From Karalla daura (lineage: Eukaryota; Chordata; Actinopteri; Chaetodontiformes; Leiognathidae): DNA of 64,000 nucleotides. The notes under the pieces are model-generated. The model was not told where the DNA came from. It ran no database searches and saw only the letters and a list, made by a program, of their open reading frames with translations. Both the position numbers and the translations under genes were made by a program. Shown here in pieces: positions 45,492 through 57,385 of this stretch. Where the stretch lies: assembly GCA_029224185.1 (NCBI GenBank), contig CM055200.1:5854741-5918740 (forward strand). Reading direction: 5' to 3'. The stretch's first letter is position 1; the number at the start of each line of letters is the position of its first letter.

Positions 45492-45520
45492 ATAATATGT
45501 GGCTTAGAGCCACATATTAT
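45492..45520. repeat. Perfect 13-bp hairpin, 3-nt loop
   Basis: ATAATATGTGGCT at 45492-45504, loop TAG, AGCCACATATTAT at 45508-45520. Confidence 0.95.
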
Positions 45521-45690
45521 TATTTTAGAGAAAATTATCATCCCATACAAATGTTAGTATAGTGCCAGTGTCCTGGAGGTGTGGTTTGTACCTCACATAT
45601 GAACTGAACCAACTGAGCAGAGTAGAACTGAAACAGCATGTTTACCAAACCCAAACATTATCTCATCTTATCCATCTTGTTCACCATTTT

Positions 45691-46980
45691 ATCAATCGAT
45701 CAATCAATCAATCTTTATTTACAAAGCGCATTTCATGCACAAAGCAAACTCAAAGGGCCTCATTCACGAACCATTCTTACGAACAAATTTGTTCTTCAGT
45801 CCCATTTACGAAGATTTTACGCAGATTGTGGCATTCATGAATTACACATTGCAGACAGAGGACAGATAAACAGATTAATTTAAAGCACGTAAGTAGCAGG
45901 TAACGCATCTAGGATGGGCAGGCATAGACAGGCATAGTCACTCCGGGGACCGGCCGCGGGGGTCCCCGTAGTGACATGTTAGTCCCATACAGTCAGGGCA
46001 ACACAGAGAACATCACAGCGCCATGACACTAAGAGAAGGGCTAGGTGGAATTATTGATACACAGATGGAAAAAGGTATGTTTTTAGCTGATTCTTGAACA
46101 TAGTTACTGATGTGGCCTGTTAACTGTGTCAGGCAAGTCGTCCCAGAGGCGTGGTGCATAGGTACTAAAGGCAGCCTCTCCCTGCCTCGTTTTACTCCGT
46201 GGATCTGAGCGGTCTCGGTGGGGTGTAGTTCACTTGCACGTCTGTACTGGGGTGCGAGGCCATGTAAAGCTTTGTAGACCAGGAGCAGGATTTTAAAGTC
46301 AAACCTGGTTTTTACAGGCAGCCAGTGCAGTGATTTAAGGACTGGTGTGATGTGGTGAGATCTCCGAGTTTTGGTGAGAACATGTGCCGCTGCATTTTGA
46401 ATTAATTGTAATCTATGTATACTTGATTTTGGGAGTCCGGTGAACAGGCCATTGCAGTAATCTATTCTGCCCCATATGAATGCATGAATCAGCTTTTCTG
46501 AGTCCGGACAGGAAGCCTCTTGATTTAGATATATTTTTCAGATGGTAGGATGCTGATCTTGTATTGTAGTTGATATGATTTTTAAAGTCCAGATTACTAT
46601 CAATTATCACACCTAGATTTTTTGCTTCCATCTTACAGGAAAGGGAAAGGGATTTTAGGTGAGTTCCAATTTTATTCCCATGAGCCTGAGCACCAAAGAC
46701 AAGTATATGGGTTTTATCATTATTAAGCTGTAAAAAGTTGTCTGTCATCCATTGGTTGGTGTCCTTAATGCAATGGAGGAGGGACTGTGTGGGAGACAGG
46801 TCATTAGGAAGTAGAGAGATGTAAAGCTGTGTGTTGTGGTCATTTATTTTATGTCTGCCGATGATGTCAGCGAGTGGGAGCATGTAAAGTAAAATGAATT
46901 TTACTGCTTCATCTTCACCGAAGAAGTCCCTAGAGCAGATGTCAGGTGGTCTGTCTATGAGTGTAGTAAGCAATTCAGTC
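45691..46980 (-). mobile_element. Decayed LINE (CR1/L2-type) with reverse transcriptase fragment
   Basis: A - strand frame (46973-46413) has TQLYISLLPNDLSPTQSLLH, NQWMTDNFLQLNNDKTHILV and KNLGVIIDSNLDFKNHINYN, the region just after the catalytic motif of fish L2/CR1-like LINEs. After a frame change it goes on as DYCNGLFTGLPKSSIHRLQL, IQNAAAHVLTKTRR and LKSLHWLPV to about 46060. The expected YADD is replaced (INDHN before TQLYISL), and frames shift several times, so it is dead. The - strand end has TTGTAAATAAAGATTGATTG then ATTGATTGATCG, a LINE tail with ATTG units at 45691-45720. No 5' part is present. Confidence 0.85.
45939..45973. repeat. GC-rich hairpin inside the LINE
   Basis: CGGGGACC and GGTCCCCG flank a GGCCGCGGG-type loop, with further CACT/AGTG pairing outside. 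Confidence 0.8.
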
Positions 46981-47810
46981 AGAGTGTTTTATTCTTCTTG
47001 GATTGTTTGATCTTTTCAAGTACCAAATAAGGATGAAAATATCGTCATTGCCCCAAATTGTTTTCAATGAATCCTACAAATTTACACAAACAATTGACTG
47101 ATCAGCATTTGGAACAATAATTGTTTTCTGGCTTTGTAATCTTTGTCATGTTTCTATGGCCTCCTGTCACTGTGTAAACTCTTTGACCACCAGGGGTCTT
47201 GTTCTGATATTCACTGTTTGTTACAGCCCTGTTTCCTGTTGTTTCCTATAGAATTCTTCAGAAATTTCCATTCATGTCATTTCTGTCAGTTTACTTTCCC
47301 TCTTGCGATTGAACTGAACTGCTGAGTGTCTCAACCAACCTGGTCCTTCCACTCTGTAACCCTCAGCTACCATTTGGATTCTTGACTTAATGGATGTGTT
47401 CCCCTGTTCATCTTCCCATTAGTTGAGTATCTAGTTTTAGCTTTTGCCTGTTTTTTTTTACTTGGCTGATTATTTGAACTGCCCAAGGTGAAAACTTTTG
47501 TTGAGTTTTGTTGCATTCAGAGAGTCTTCAATCTGGAACCTATATACTTATCTTTTTGAGCTCCTGGAGCCGTTGCTTTTTGTTTTTCAGTTTCCGATTA
47601 AACCCGTTATTCTGCCACTTAGCACAATGTTTCCAAAACTCTACCTCATTATCATGTTATTCACCCCAGATTGTGACTCTCCACATCCATAATGTGAGAC
47701 CTGCTATTTTATGTGGTACTGCATATGCCTCATTTTACACCAAGGAGGTCCATTTGATCTGCAGTCATAGAAGAGGTATGCATCGGTCAACTGGAGACTT
47801 TAAATTAACC

Positions 47811-47872
47811 ACGTCCAGGGCGTGTTACCTGCCGTAGCCCTATAGGCGCTGGAGATAGGCTTCAGCATCATC
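47811..47872 (+). mobile_element. SINE 3'-body fragment
   Basis: GTCCAGGGCGTGTTACCTGC then TGGAGATAGGCTTCAGCA matches the 3' half of the fish SINE seen elsewhere in the window. Confidence 0.5.
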
Positions 47873-48220
47873 TCAAGATGATCAGTGTCTGTTCCAGTGC
47901 TCCTCCTTATTTGATATATCTTGTGGCCACTTGGTGGCGCCGTTTCTCTATGGAAAAAGAGACACGCTCACACTCATTTCCCAGAAATGTACACGAAATT
48001 TCCATTACAATCAAATACAGTTACAGTTGCCATTGTAACCATATTTCTAAGAAAGATTGTAACTAAAGGTCACCATTCTGGTCAAGGATCATGAAGAAAT
48101 ACATGAGAATGTGTAAATGAAATGAGTGAAAAAACATCAAATTCAGATATTTCAAAATTGTGATTTTGTAGATTTTTGTAGCTTTACAGCAATTGACATT
48201 GTATCTCCACTGCCATTATC

Positions 48221-48253
<33 letters not shown>

Positions 48254-48260
48254 GTGTGTG
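48221..48260 (+). repeat. (GT)n microsatellite
   Basis: About 20 TG units with one GCG interruption. Confidence 0.95.
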
Positions 48261-48409
48261 ACAAAGGGTAAGAAAGAGGGAGTGTTAATCAGGTGTCTGA
48301 TTGATTTATTTGATGAACAAATATCAGGGTTAGTTTCCTGATACCACGTACTCTGACCTACACGGACTTTGATTTCAGTGGCTCATTTTGTCCTTCTGTA
48401 TGTCTGCAT

Positions 48410-48439
48410 GTATGTATGTGTGTGTGTGTGTGTGTGTGT
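48410..48439 (+). repeat. (GT)n microsatellite
   Basis: TATG units running into TG units. Confidence 0.95.
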
Positions 48440-49610
48440 CCAGTTTTCCACTGGGCTCCTCGGTGTGTTGGCGTGGGATGAATGGTGGCAGTGTTCGGCC
48501 AGCGCGCGGCTGAGTAAACAGTCATCACAAGCTTGGCCCGTCCCCTTGCCACACGCAGCAGCACAAAGCCACAGTTCTGCTCTGAATCTTGTGTCAGACT
48601 GCCATTCACCAAACCGCCGGTATCTGAAGGGTTTGCGATTTTCATTCTGCCACTCTGTTGACAGGATTTACAGGTCCTCAGAAGCTGGCGTTTCAGTGGC
48701 CTCTGCACCCAGGCAGCCTCCATCATCAGAATCTCCTTTCAAACATGATATTTTGATATTGGATACTTGGATCATCACAGTTAAGCATGTGAGTTTTATG
48801 GAGGCTCACACTACAACATTCTATGCACACTGTTTCTACTGAACAAGGAAAATTCAGGAAGTCAAATGACATTAAGTCAAATGACACATTAAGAAAAATG
48901 TTTTCTTGTTTTCTTCTTATCTCAGCATTGGTTTTTTTTCTCCTTTTTTTTCTTTCCGGCCTTGTTGAATAAAGTTTACCTACTGATTATTTCTCTTGAT
49001 ATCATTCATGGGACATTTTTGCTGTATCCTATAATGCCACAGACAAATATTTTTTGTCAAATATGAGTATCAGGGTCAGTTTTTAGATGTCATTCCTGAG
49101 TATATGGGCATAATACACTCTAGAGGCATGGTTGGATAGTTAAAGTAAAGTATGGCTTTGTTAACTTTGCGGTTGTTAGATATGATATTGAAATGAAAAC
49201 GAAAAAAAAAAAACGTACAGAATGTGACATTAAATGTGTGATGTTCGCCTCGACCCCAACTCTAACCTTAACCGTAACCCCCCCGTTTCAAATCAGGCTC
49301 CAAGTACCCATCTCCATTCAGGTCTCCAGATCAGTGAAGGCCCATCAACACCAGGCAGTAGTTTGGCAAAGTTTCAAGTTACTCATAGAATTAAGGTGGA
49401 AGAAGACAGCTGGAACAGGATTTTCCTGTATTGTTTGAGGCATCTTTGTGTTATGTCAACAGAAAATGTATTACTTCCAGTTGTGAACGACTACTTCCAG
49501 TCGTGTCAGGAGTCATTCATCTGTGCAGACTAACAGACTATTCTTCCCATTAAAACTCTCATACTAACATCTGTATGTCATACAGGTCGTACTACTGTGG
49601 TATTCCTGCC

Positions 49611-49901
49611 CTTACAGAAATTCATGGTTTTGCTATGATTAAATTACCAAAGCATATCATGGTTTTCCTACTTTTCATGGTTTTGAATGTTTTTTTGGGT
49701 AACCATGAAAAACATGATAAAAGCAGTTACATCGCTTTAAAACCATAGTAGTGCTATGGTTGCCATGAAGCGCTATAGATAAACTACAGTAGTGCAACAG
49801 CTAAGCGCTCCGGATAAACCATGGTAAAACTTGTAATAGTCCATAGTAAATCCATGGTTACTGCAAGAAACCACGGGAAACCATAATGAATTTTCGGTAA
49901 G
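49611..49901. mobile_element. Candidate MITE with imperfect terminal inverted repeats
   Basis: The left end CTTACAGAAATTCATGGTTT pairs with the reverse complement of the right end (CTTACCGAAAATTCATTATG GTTT). The inside is full of ACCATGGT, AACCATGAAA and CATGGTTTT motifs in both orientations. No ORF is present. A target-site duplication was not obvious. Confidence 0.55.
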
Positions 49902-52900
49902 TGTGGCCAGTGTTGAGGCGAGTCGAGAGGTCCCCTCAGTTCAGCACACCTCACATAAATACATTCCTTCACTCAAAGACCCTGTGAGCTCCAGGTAGAC
50001 ACAAAAACAAACACTCAGGCAAACGCGGAGCCGCTAACCCTCCACCTCACAGCAGCAGTAGTACAGCCTGCTTGTGCTTTAGAGGGAAACTCCACCCTCC
50101 CATCAACATGTCCCACTCAAGGTCCCCAACCCACGTCTTACACAACACAGGCTTTGAATGGGAGGTTAATTGCAGCCCAAATGTAAGACTCAGACAAACA
50201 GGGCTGCCACCCCAAAGATGTAATAGGATGCAATGATAGGCGAAGTTAAACACCGTTTTTTAGTGCTTTTCCATGTAAAGATTAAATCATTTTGTCCACC
50301 TTTCGGGGGGAAATCGTACACATTAAATATGCAAAGAAGGGTCAGACTGAAGGTGCTACAACAGTGCTGAGGTATGTTCAGCACTGTCACTGAGTTTTAA
50401 AAACGCATGTTTGCCAAACTTTTAAATCATTAACCGGTCATTCCCTGGGCCCGTTTCCAAATGATTAACATTCCAGTGTGTAACACTTAAAGGGGCAATA
50501 GGCGGAAATTCATCATTTCAAGACTAAAAGAACTGAAAAATCACCATGTGAAGAACTAGAGGGTGAATTTGACCTGGAGTATAGCATGACGTCACACACC
50601 CTCGCCCTGTGTTGATCTCAGTCCCTGTACGTGAATCTCCACCTCCTCCCTCCTCTCGGAGCCCTTGGCCTTCTCTCCCTATAAAAGGCTACAGTCAGTG
50701 AGCAATGGAGGTGTGTATTTTCAAAGAAAAATGGCCGACAGCAGAACCAAATGTTCGCCTTAGAAACACATTAAAACGTTATACTGTAGGTTGCCTACTT
50801 GGGCACTCGAGATGCTCCACAAAATGGTGATGATGTTTTTTTTCAGTGTATTTGCACTTTGCACGTGGCTATTTGTTCGCCATAAGCTGCTCTTGCGAAG
50901 GGGGGTATCGCTGGAACTGGTTGGCTGCCGGGCTGCCAGTGGATGCATCAACGCAACACTTGTATTTTTATGACGGAAAAGTTTTTATTTTGCAATCCCA
51001 AATTCTGCTTTCAATGCCAAATATAATGTCAGCGGTCTGGCTCCATAGCAGTGCATGACAGCAACAGTAGGAACAGTAGAAGGAATCTCCATTTTATAAG
51101 CTGGATAAAAATGCAGGGCAGTGAATTGTTGAGTGACCGTATTAATGTGACTTTACTTTTCTCTTGTGTCATCAAGAGCAGGAAACGGACACATTCTTTT
51201 TTTTTGTGGATGGTATTTAAGTGGAACTGATTGTATCATGTATTCTCTGGTTTCTTATCTGCAGTGCAAATGCATTCCAGGAATTTCCCAGAATGCCAGT
51301 GGATAGCCGTCAGCAAACCAGTTTGTGCCTCTACAAAAAACAGTTCTTTTCCAACTGCACGCGGGCTACCACACCCCAACAATTTCCAGTGGTATCGTTT
51401 TGTCTTCACACATGTCGACACGTCCACAAGCTTGCCAAGAATCGAATTACTCTGAAATCCATGCATGTAAATGGTAGGAAGCCAGACAAAGACAAAGACA
51501 GACGAAAGACACTTCATTATCGTACGTAGATAGAAAAGCCTTAAATGTGAGACTTTGGTCCTCAGTTGAGAAAGGCCTCCAGATCGGAGAGGAGTGCCCC
51601 CCTCAAGTGTAGGAGTAACTCACGAATATGTGAAAAATGGGACAGGAGGTAGACAGTCTGTGGTGAGAGAGAAAGAGAGCAATAAACCACAAGGTACAGC
51701 GTGAAAAGTGATGAGAACGCGACGTGAAATCCTTTCCTGCCAACAAACCGGACCACGGAGAATGAAGAGTTGTGCTTTTGCTGCAGCAGATATCATTATG
51801 ACTCTTGTCACGCTATGAATTACCACAACACAGGTCAGTGGGTGTGCTCATTTAGGTGAGACAAAGAAAGAGAAAACCACTACCGAGTTGGTTTGGAAAC
51901 ATGCAGAGTGTTTCGTTCCTGCATATGCACCTGCAAACTGCAAAGGTTTGCTCTTTCCTGTATGTGGCACCGTATGTTTCTTTTAACTCTTTTTTTTTAA
52001 CCTGCTTTGCTCCATTGCCAATACGAGCGTGGTCTCATAACAACAAACAGGACAGGGCAAAGGGGACAGCAGTCTCTATGCAGGAGAGTGGGTGTCACAC
52101 CTGTGTCGGTATACAACCACAGCGCAGATACACAGAGACAGGAGGCTCGGATTGAGTGACCAAGTGAGGTCATGTTTATTGATAAGCAGCCTAGAGGGTG
52201 ACATGGAGGACCGAGGATGAGGAAGAGGATATATAGCAGCGCTGCTTGTTGATGCGTGGCAGGTGTGTCCCTGCTTCCCTGTTCAAAGCACTTATCAGCA
52301 CTCATATATCCATCCTCATCATTAACATGTCTTGTGCCTGACTGAGTGCACAGGGTGCTATCTCCACTGTACATAGTACATGACTGTGTCTGTGAGCAGT
52401 TATGGCATGAGGGTATCTGTGACATGTTGCGTATAGCACCGCTAACACATTTGTTGTGAAATTAAAGCCGACCAAACGGCTGCGAACTCATCCAGTATCT
52501 AGGTCTCACAGTTAAAACCACTTTTGTGGATCACTGGCAATCCCCCCTGCTCACACATCAGGCGCCTGACATCTACCGAGGAGCCAGACAACTGGAGGAT
52601 TTGGTGGTTTTGGAAGGATGTGACCCTGAGGTTCCTGTTGTTGTTCCCCTTTCCTCATGCCAGTCTCTCTCTGTTTTGCTGGGTAGCTCTTACAACCAGG
52701 ACACAGTCCTCGCTCATCAAATTCTTCCTACTTTTCATTTTACCTTCAATCCATTCATCGACCACAACTAAAGCAAACTCCTCCTACGCTCTATTCTACA
52801 CCAGATCTTCTCTAAACCCTTGTGGTATTTTGCATTGGTCGCTGATCCCTGTTTTGTATTTATTCAGTGTTAATTGGCATCCTATTTTCGCTGTTTTGCT

Positions 52901-53823
52901 GTGCCTCCATTGCCGTCGGGTGTAAAGTTAACTTTTGGGACACACCTCTTTGTCTCTTTGACACACCGGACTTTTAGAGGAAGTCTGTTGATAGAGAAGT
53001 GCACACAGTTCACATCAAGTTCACACAAAGACAGCACTGTTCCAACAAAAAGAAAGTATAAAGATCTCCTTTTCAAGACCATGGTCCACTGTAAGAAATT
53101 AGATTAACCTTGATTTAACCTTGATGCTAACGTGAGGTGTTTCAGATAATATCATACTAGAGGTCATAACAGCCATTAGTGAATAACCCAATGCACTGTA
53201 GCTAAACTCAATCTCTACACTGTTAAAGTAAGAAGAAAAGAAGACTCTTAATCTTTGTCCAATAATGGCATTCACCATGGCTTTTTCTTCAGCTTTTTTG
53301 ATCCGAGCAGTCCTGGTCTTTGATCTTATCAAGTGATGCTCTGTAAGATAATGGCACAGTATTCATCACCGTGTGAGAGTACAAACTTGACTAATAACTC
53401 ACTTTTACCAAGAATTTTACCAAGATGAAAATCAGGGGTAATTTAGACAAGGTCCTATTCGTGCAGCACTAAAAAACAGGAAATGGTTAATGTGTTTGTA
53501 TGGCAACTGGCATCTTTAAAATCAGATTATCACCTAGCTTGTTCAGTTGGATGGAGAAAAAGAGGTTTTATTTGCAACCTCTAAACTCCTTAGAGTGTAG
53601 TTTAAGTTGTGGAATATCAGTGAAGTTGTTTTGGGTTGTACAGATTCATCAGACAGTATTTACCGGTGTTTACCAGTGTGGGATCGGATGCAGTTTCAAT
53701 CAGAACAGGAATAGAATTGAATAGACAAAGTTCAGGTTTAGACTTCACGCTACCATCAGTTCAAAATCTCTATTCGGTAGCCATCTCAGACAAATGAAGG
53801 AGAAAAAGGCTCTTCTATTACTG

Positions 53824-53824
53824 T

Positions 53825-53880
<56 letters not shown>
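53824..53880 (+). repeat. (GA)n microsatellite
   Basis: About 28 AG units. Confidence 0.95.
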
Positions 53881-55436
53881 GCTCTGTTTGGGCTTTCACA
53901 ACGAAGGAAGAGAGTGCTTCCTTTTGCCTTTTATAGGCATCACAGCTGCTTGTCCAAACAAGTGGGGGTCAGATACAAACATATTAGGCAGTAGCACAGT
54001 CTACCCTCTTTCTCATGCTTCCCCTCCATATTTCAGAATGTTTGCTCTGCACAGCTTTTGTTTGTATATATTGGATTTATTTCTATCCTCGCACGGCCTT
54101 TATGCTATAATGACAGAGAGCAGGAGGTTATGCAGAATTTACTCTTTTCCTTTGTGATGATTATGATGTTTACACGGAAATCTACAGTAATAATAACTCT
54201 CTAATAGAAATGCCTGCTGCTGTTTACTGTAATACTGCAAGAGCTAAAAAAAAAAATCCTCAAAAAAGGCTGAACCACGAAGGCACAGGTGTATCTTTGT
54301 CCAAAGCCTGGTGTAACTCGGTTTTCAGTGGAGTGCAGCTCTCATATTTATAGATAGCCACTCATTAAGCATCCTTTCAGCCTGGACAGATCACAAGTGC
54401 ATCATTTTGACTGTGGGAGTAGACTCGAGCAAGACCTAGAGAAAATCAACACCCACACCTGGAGAATCTACAAACCCTGGCCAGAAAGTCCCTCTGTCTG
54501 ACCGAGGTTTTAACGAATGACCAACTTGCTTTGATGCAACAGTGCTAACCACTCACCACCAGATTAGGTGGTACTACTTATTTGGTCAAGCAAACCCTTG
54601 TCTTTAATTTTTGTAATTAATGTTTTTAGGGTTTGTGCAATGTCAGAAATAACTACGAGACCAAGATTTTGTTGTTTTGTTGGAAAAATATATAATAGCA
54701 GGATATGACACTTACTGTAGGTGACTTCTACGTATTCGCAATAACTCTTAAGCTAGCTCTTAAGTTACAGCTTTCAAACTGGGAAAAAATATTTGGGCTT
54801 TTATGAGATTTGTCATTATGAGACTGTATCAACCCATTCTCACCTCACGCCCAAATGTTTTTTTACTGCTGTACGAGGTCTGCGTGACACAACAAAGTTT
54901 CTTTTCTTCTCACAGATAGGATATTGATCATGTGCTGCGGGCCTTTAGAAACAGAAACCTCCATATAGGGTGCAGGAGAAGCTCAAGGTTGCACATTTTC
55001 ATCAGAAATGAAACAGCATGCGTGTTACATTAACATCTGTTAAAGTGCGGGGCAGTGGATGTGTCATGATTGCACCAGCGTCATTTTGAAATCTCTGCTC
55101 GGCAGCTTGGCCAAAGGAATGGATGAGAGAGAGAGCGAGAGAGACAAAGCCTCTCTGTCACTGTGAGAGAAACATTGCCTTCTTGTGACACTGACCGTGA
55201 TGTTCTCTGACACTGTGCGCAAGAAGAAGCATATCTCCTCCTGTCGTGTCCGCAGATACAATCTGTTCAGACACACCCACAAAAATGTTGATAAGAGAGG
55301 AGAGAGAGAGGAAGGAAGTGGCCTATTAGCAGCAGAGGTTTGATCTAAAATTGTGATTCTGCACAAGTGTGGGAATCTGTGTTTGTCTTCAACTCTTCAG
55401 TTTCATTTGTCTGCATTAAGAATGTTAATGCTTCCC

Positions 55437-55481
55437 TGTGCGTGTGTGTGTTTGTGTGTGTGTGTGTGCGTGTGTGTGTGA
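55437..55481 (+). repeat. (GT)n microsatellite
   Basis: About 22 GT units with TTT and GCG interruptions. Confidence 0.95.
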
Positions 55482-56106
55482 TGGCTTGCCTGCAGCTCTG
55501 TTGTGCTCGTGGCTCTTGACAGAAGGACCTTGATGCCGTTCCAGCGGTGCCTCCTACTGAGGTCCAGCCGAGCCGCTCCTCTCATCTCGTCCACTAATCT
55601 CTAAAGAACAATCTGACTGCTCTGTTCCCGCTCTGATTATAAACTGCCTGGATCCTCGCAGTGTGTGTCGCTGGCAGAGCCACAAAGTCTGGGCTGATGC
55701 ATGACCAAACTGGCCGCTATGGTGATGTACTACACGCGGTCGCTCCACCGGTGCCTGGCTCACAGCGTGTTTACTGACCGACAGGAAAATTATCACTGAA
55801 ATATTAGGTGAGCTGTGCTGCTGTGGCAACAACCTCTGGGTTTACATTTAGGTAGAAGGCTTTAAAGGGCCACTACCCATCAAAAATGTAGCCACCCTTC
55901 CTCATTTAAATCAATGGGAATGTGTGTCCAAACTTTTGCCTGGTAAATGGCACCTGAATGCCAGCTAATGAGTATAACTCTGAAAAGTCTCTCCATCCAA
56001 AAGCCATCTTTTAACTTCTGAAGGGATGGTGTGCTTAACTTTAAGATTCTGTAAACAAAAACATATTTACAGCCGTGTTTGGCCATGTCAGTGCTACACC
56101 CAGTGA

Positions 56107-56420
56107 CATGGTGTTGCGTGGTTAACGCTGTCGCCGACCAGTGAGAGGAACCTGGGTTCAACTCCCAGGTCGGAACAGGGCCTTCTGTGTGGGATTTGCA
56201 GGTTTTCCTCATGTGTGCTTGTTGTTGTTTTTTGTTTTTCTTTTTTTGCTCTGGTCCCCAAGTTTCCTGTCACAGCCCAAAAACATGCATGTTCAGGCAG
56301 ATTTTAGACTGCTTCTTGGTGTGAGTGTATGCTCTGTATGTGTGTGTGACCTGTGTTGGAAGTTGTGGTGTGTTCTCTACTTTCAGCATATGTGCAGGGG
56401 AATATGCTCCAGCAGACCCA
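56107..56420 (+). mobile_element. tRNA-derived SINE with A and B boxes
   Basis: The A box is TGGTTAACGCTGTCGCC, near 56118-56134. The B box is GGGTTCAACTCCC at 56154-56166. The body contains GGGCCTTCTGTGTGGGATTT, TCCTGTCACAGCCC and AAAAACATGCATGTTCAGGC, ending near TGCTCCAGCA. It is the most complete SINE in the window, though diverged. Confidence 0.8.
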
Positions 56421-57312
56421 CATAACTCACATAACCCACATAATTTCAATGCTACTGTATACCAATACTAGATCTTTACAAATCAAGCCATCGGCAATGA
56501 CATTGTGGTTGAGATAAGCGCAGTACTGATAGTGATTTGGTGTAGCACCCCATCCCCATCCGCCTAAACTACTTTTTAACTGCTATGTTATGTTGCGACG
56601 CCTGACTTCCTCCTTTGCGCGATTATAAATGTTTCTAGCCTCACGGTGGACTTGAGTACACCACCAGATATACCTAAGGCTGAATGGATTTTAACTTGTG
56701 CTACATGGAGCTTTGAAGTGCTACTGCATTGTCTTCTTGAAATATTTGGCAGCAAATGAGTGAAACAACAGAAGCAGAAACAAAGGGGGTTTACGCAACA
56801 AAGCCTCTTCTCCAGCAAAGCTAATTTTTGTGTGAAAACTAAAATAAACTGGATTCAGGGTAGCGCTTGTGACACCAGCAAAACCAGGAAGAGAACAAAG
56901 AAGAACTTCCTCATATGTAAAGTTAAAAAGAAAATGTAATGAAATCACAAACAGAAAGGCCTTCTCTCCATTGGTCCAGTGGCTTTCAGTTTCCTGCCAG
57001 ACAGAAGCAGAGACCTCACTGTTAGTCACAATCAGTGAACAGGCTAATTACAGAGACACAAAGTTGCACTTTCTGGTAATCAGTCAGGGCCAGTAATGCA
57101 CCACAATGTTGTGACATTGATAAACTCATACTGAACAGTATAAGGGATAAAAGTGGTGGCTTTACACGCATTCTGCACCAGCATTCACACATGGGGTCCC
57201 TTCATTGGGAGTTCACGAAGAAAGAGAGATCAGGAGACTCAGGAGATCTGAAAAATGTTTATCCGCTTATGGGGATATTATCATATCATATCGTATCTTA
57301 TCATATATGTGT

Positions 57313-57385
57313 TCACATAGAAGCTATGAATGCTGGTTTCATCAGAAAAGCCATCGATGCTTCTTTTCAAGGCCTTTTCCAATTC
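57313..57385 (+). repeat. Dispersed repeat, copy 2
   Basis: AAGCTATGAATGCTGGTTTC then ATCAGAAAAGCCATCGATGC and TTCTTTTCAAGGCC. It shares GGTTTCATCAGA with copies 1 and 3. Confidence 0.6.

Larger units (their letters stand above)
44427..45690. other. Upstream of fam161a-like gene
   Basis: Expected to contain the promoter and perhaps a first exon of the fam161a-like gene, but none could be fixed. It holds a dispersed-repeat copy (44879-44943) and the hairpin at 45492-45520. Confidence 0.4.
46981..49610. other. Intergenic interval
   Basis: No gene is supported. It includes the GT microsatellites 48221-48260 and 48410-48439, a SINE 3' piece at 47811-47872, and pyrimidine-rich sequence at 47140-47690 that may be old transposon. 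Confidence 0.5.
49902..56106. other. Intergenic interval
   Basis: No gene is supported. 50485-51060 starts AAAGGGGCAATAGGCGG and looks like an unclassified transposon. 52080-52440 could be an LTR remnant. It includes microsatellites at 53824-53880 and 55437-55481. Confidence 0.45.

Noticed and set aside
48369..48842. 157-codon + frame
   Set aside because: Its start is within a GT microsatellite, it has no domain, and composition matches flanks.
55554..55832. 92-codon - frame in GC-richer sequence
   Set aside because: No homology recognised and no flanking exon found. It may be regulatory but not coding.
56107..56180. Possible tRNA gene (A and B box present)
   Set aside because: The cloverleaf stems do not pair well and the sequence continues into a SINE body.
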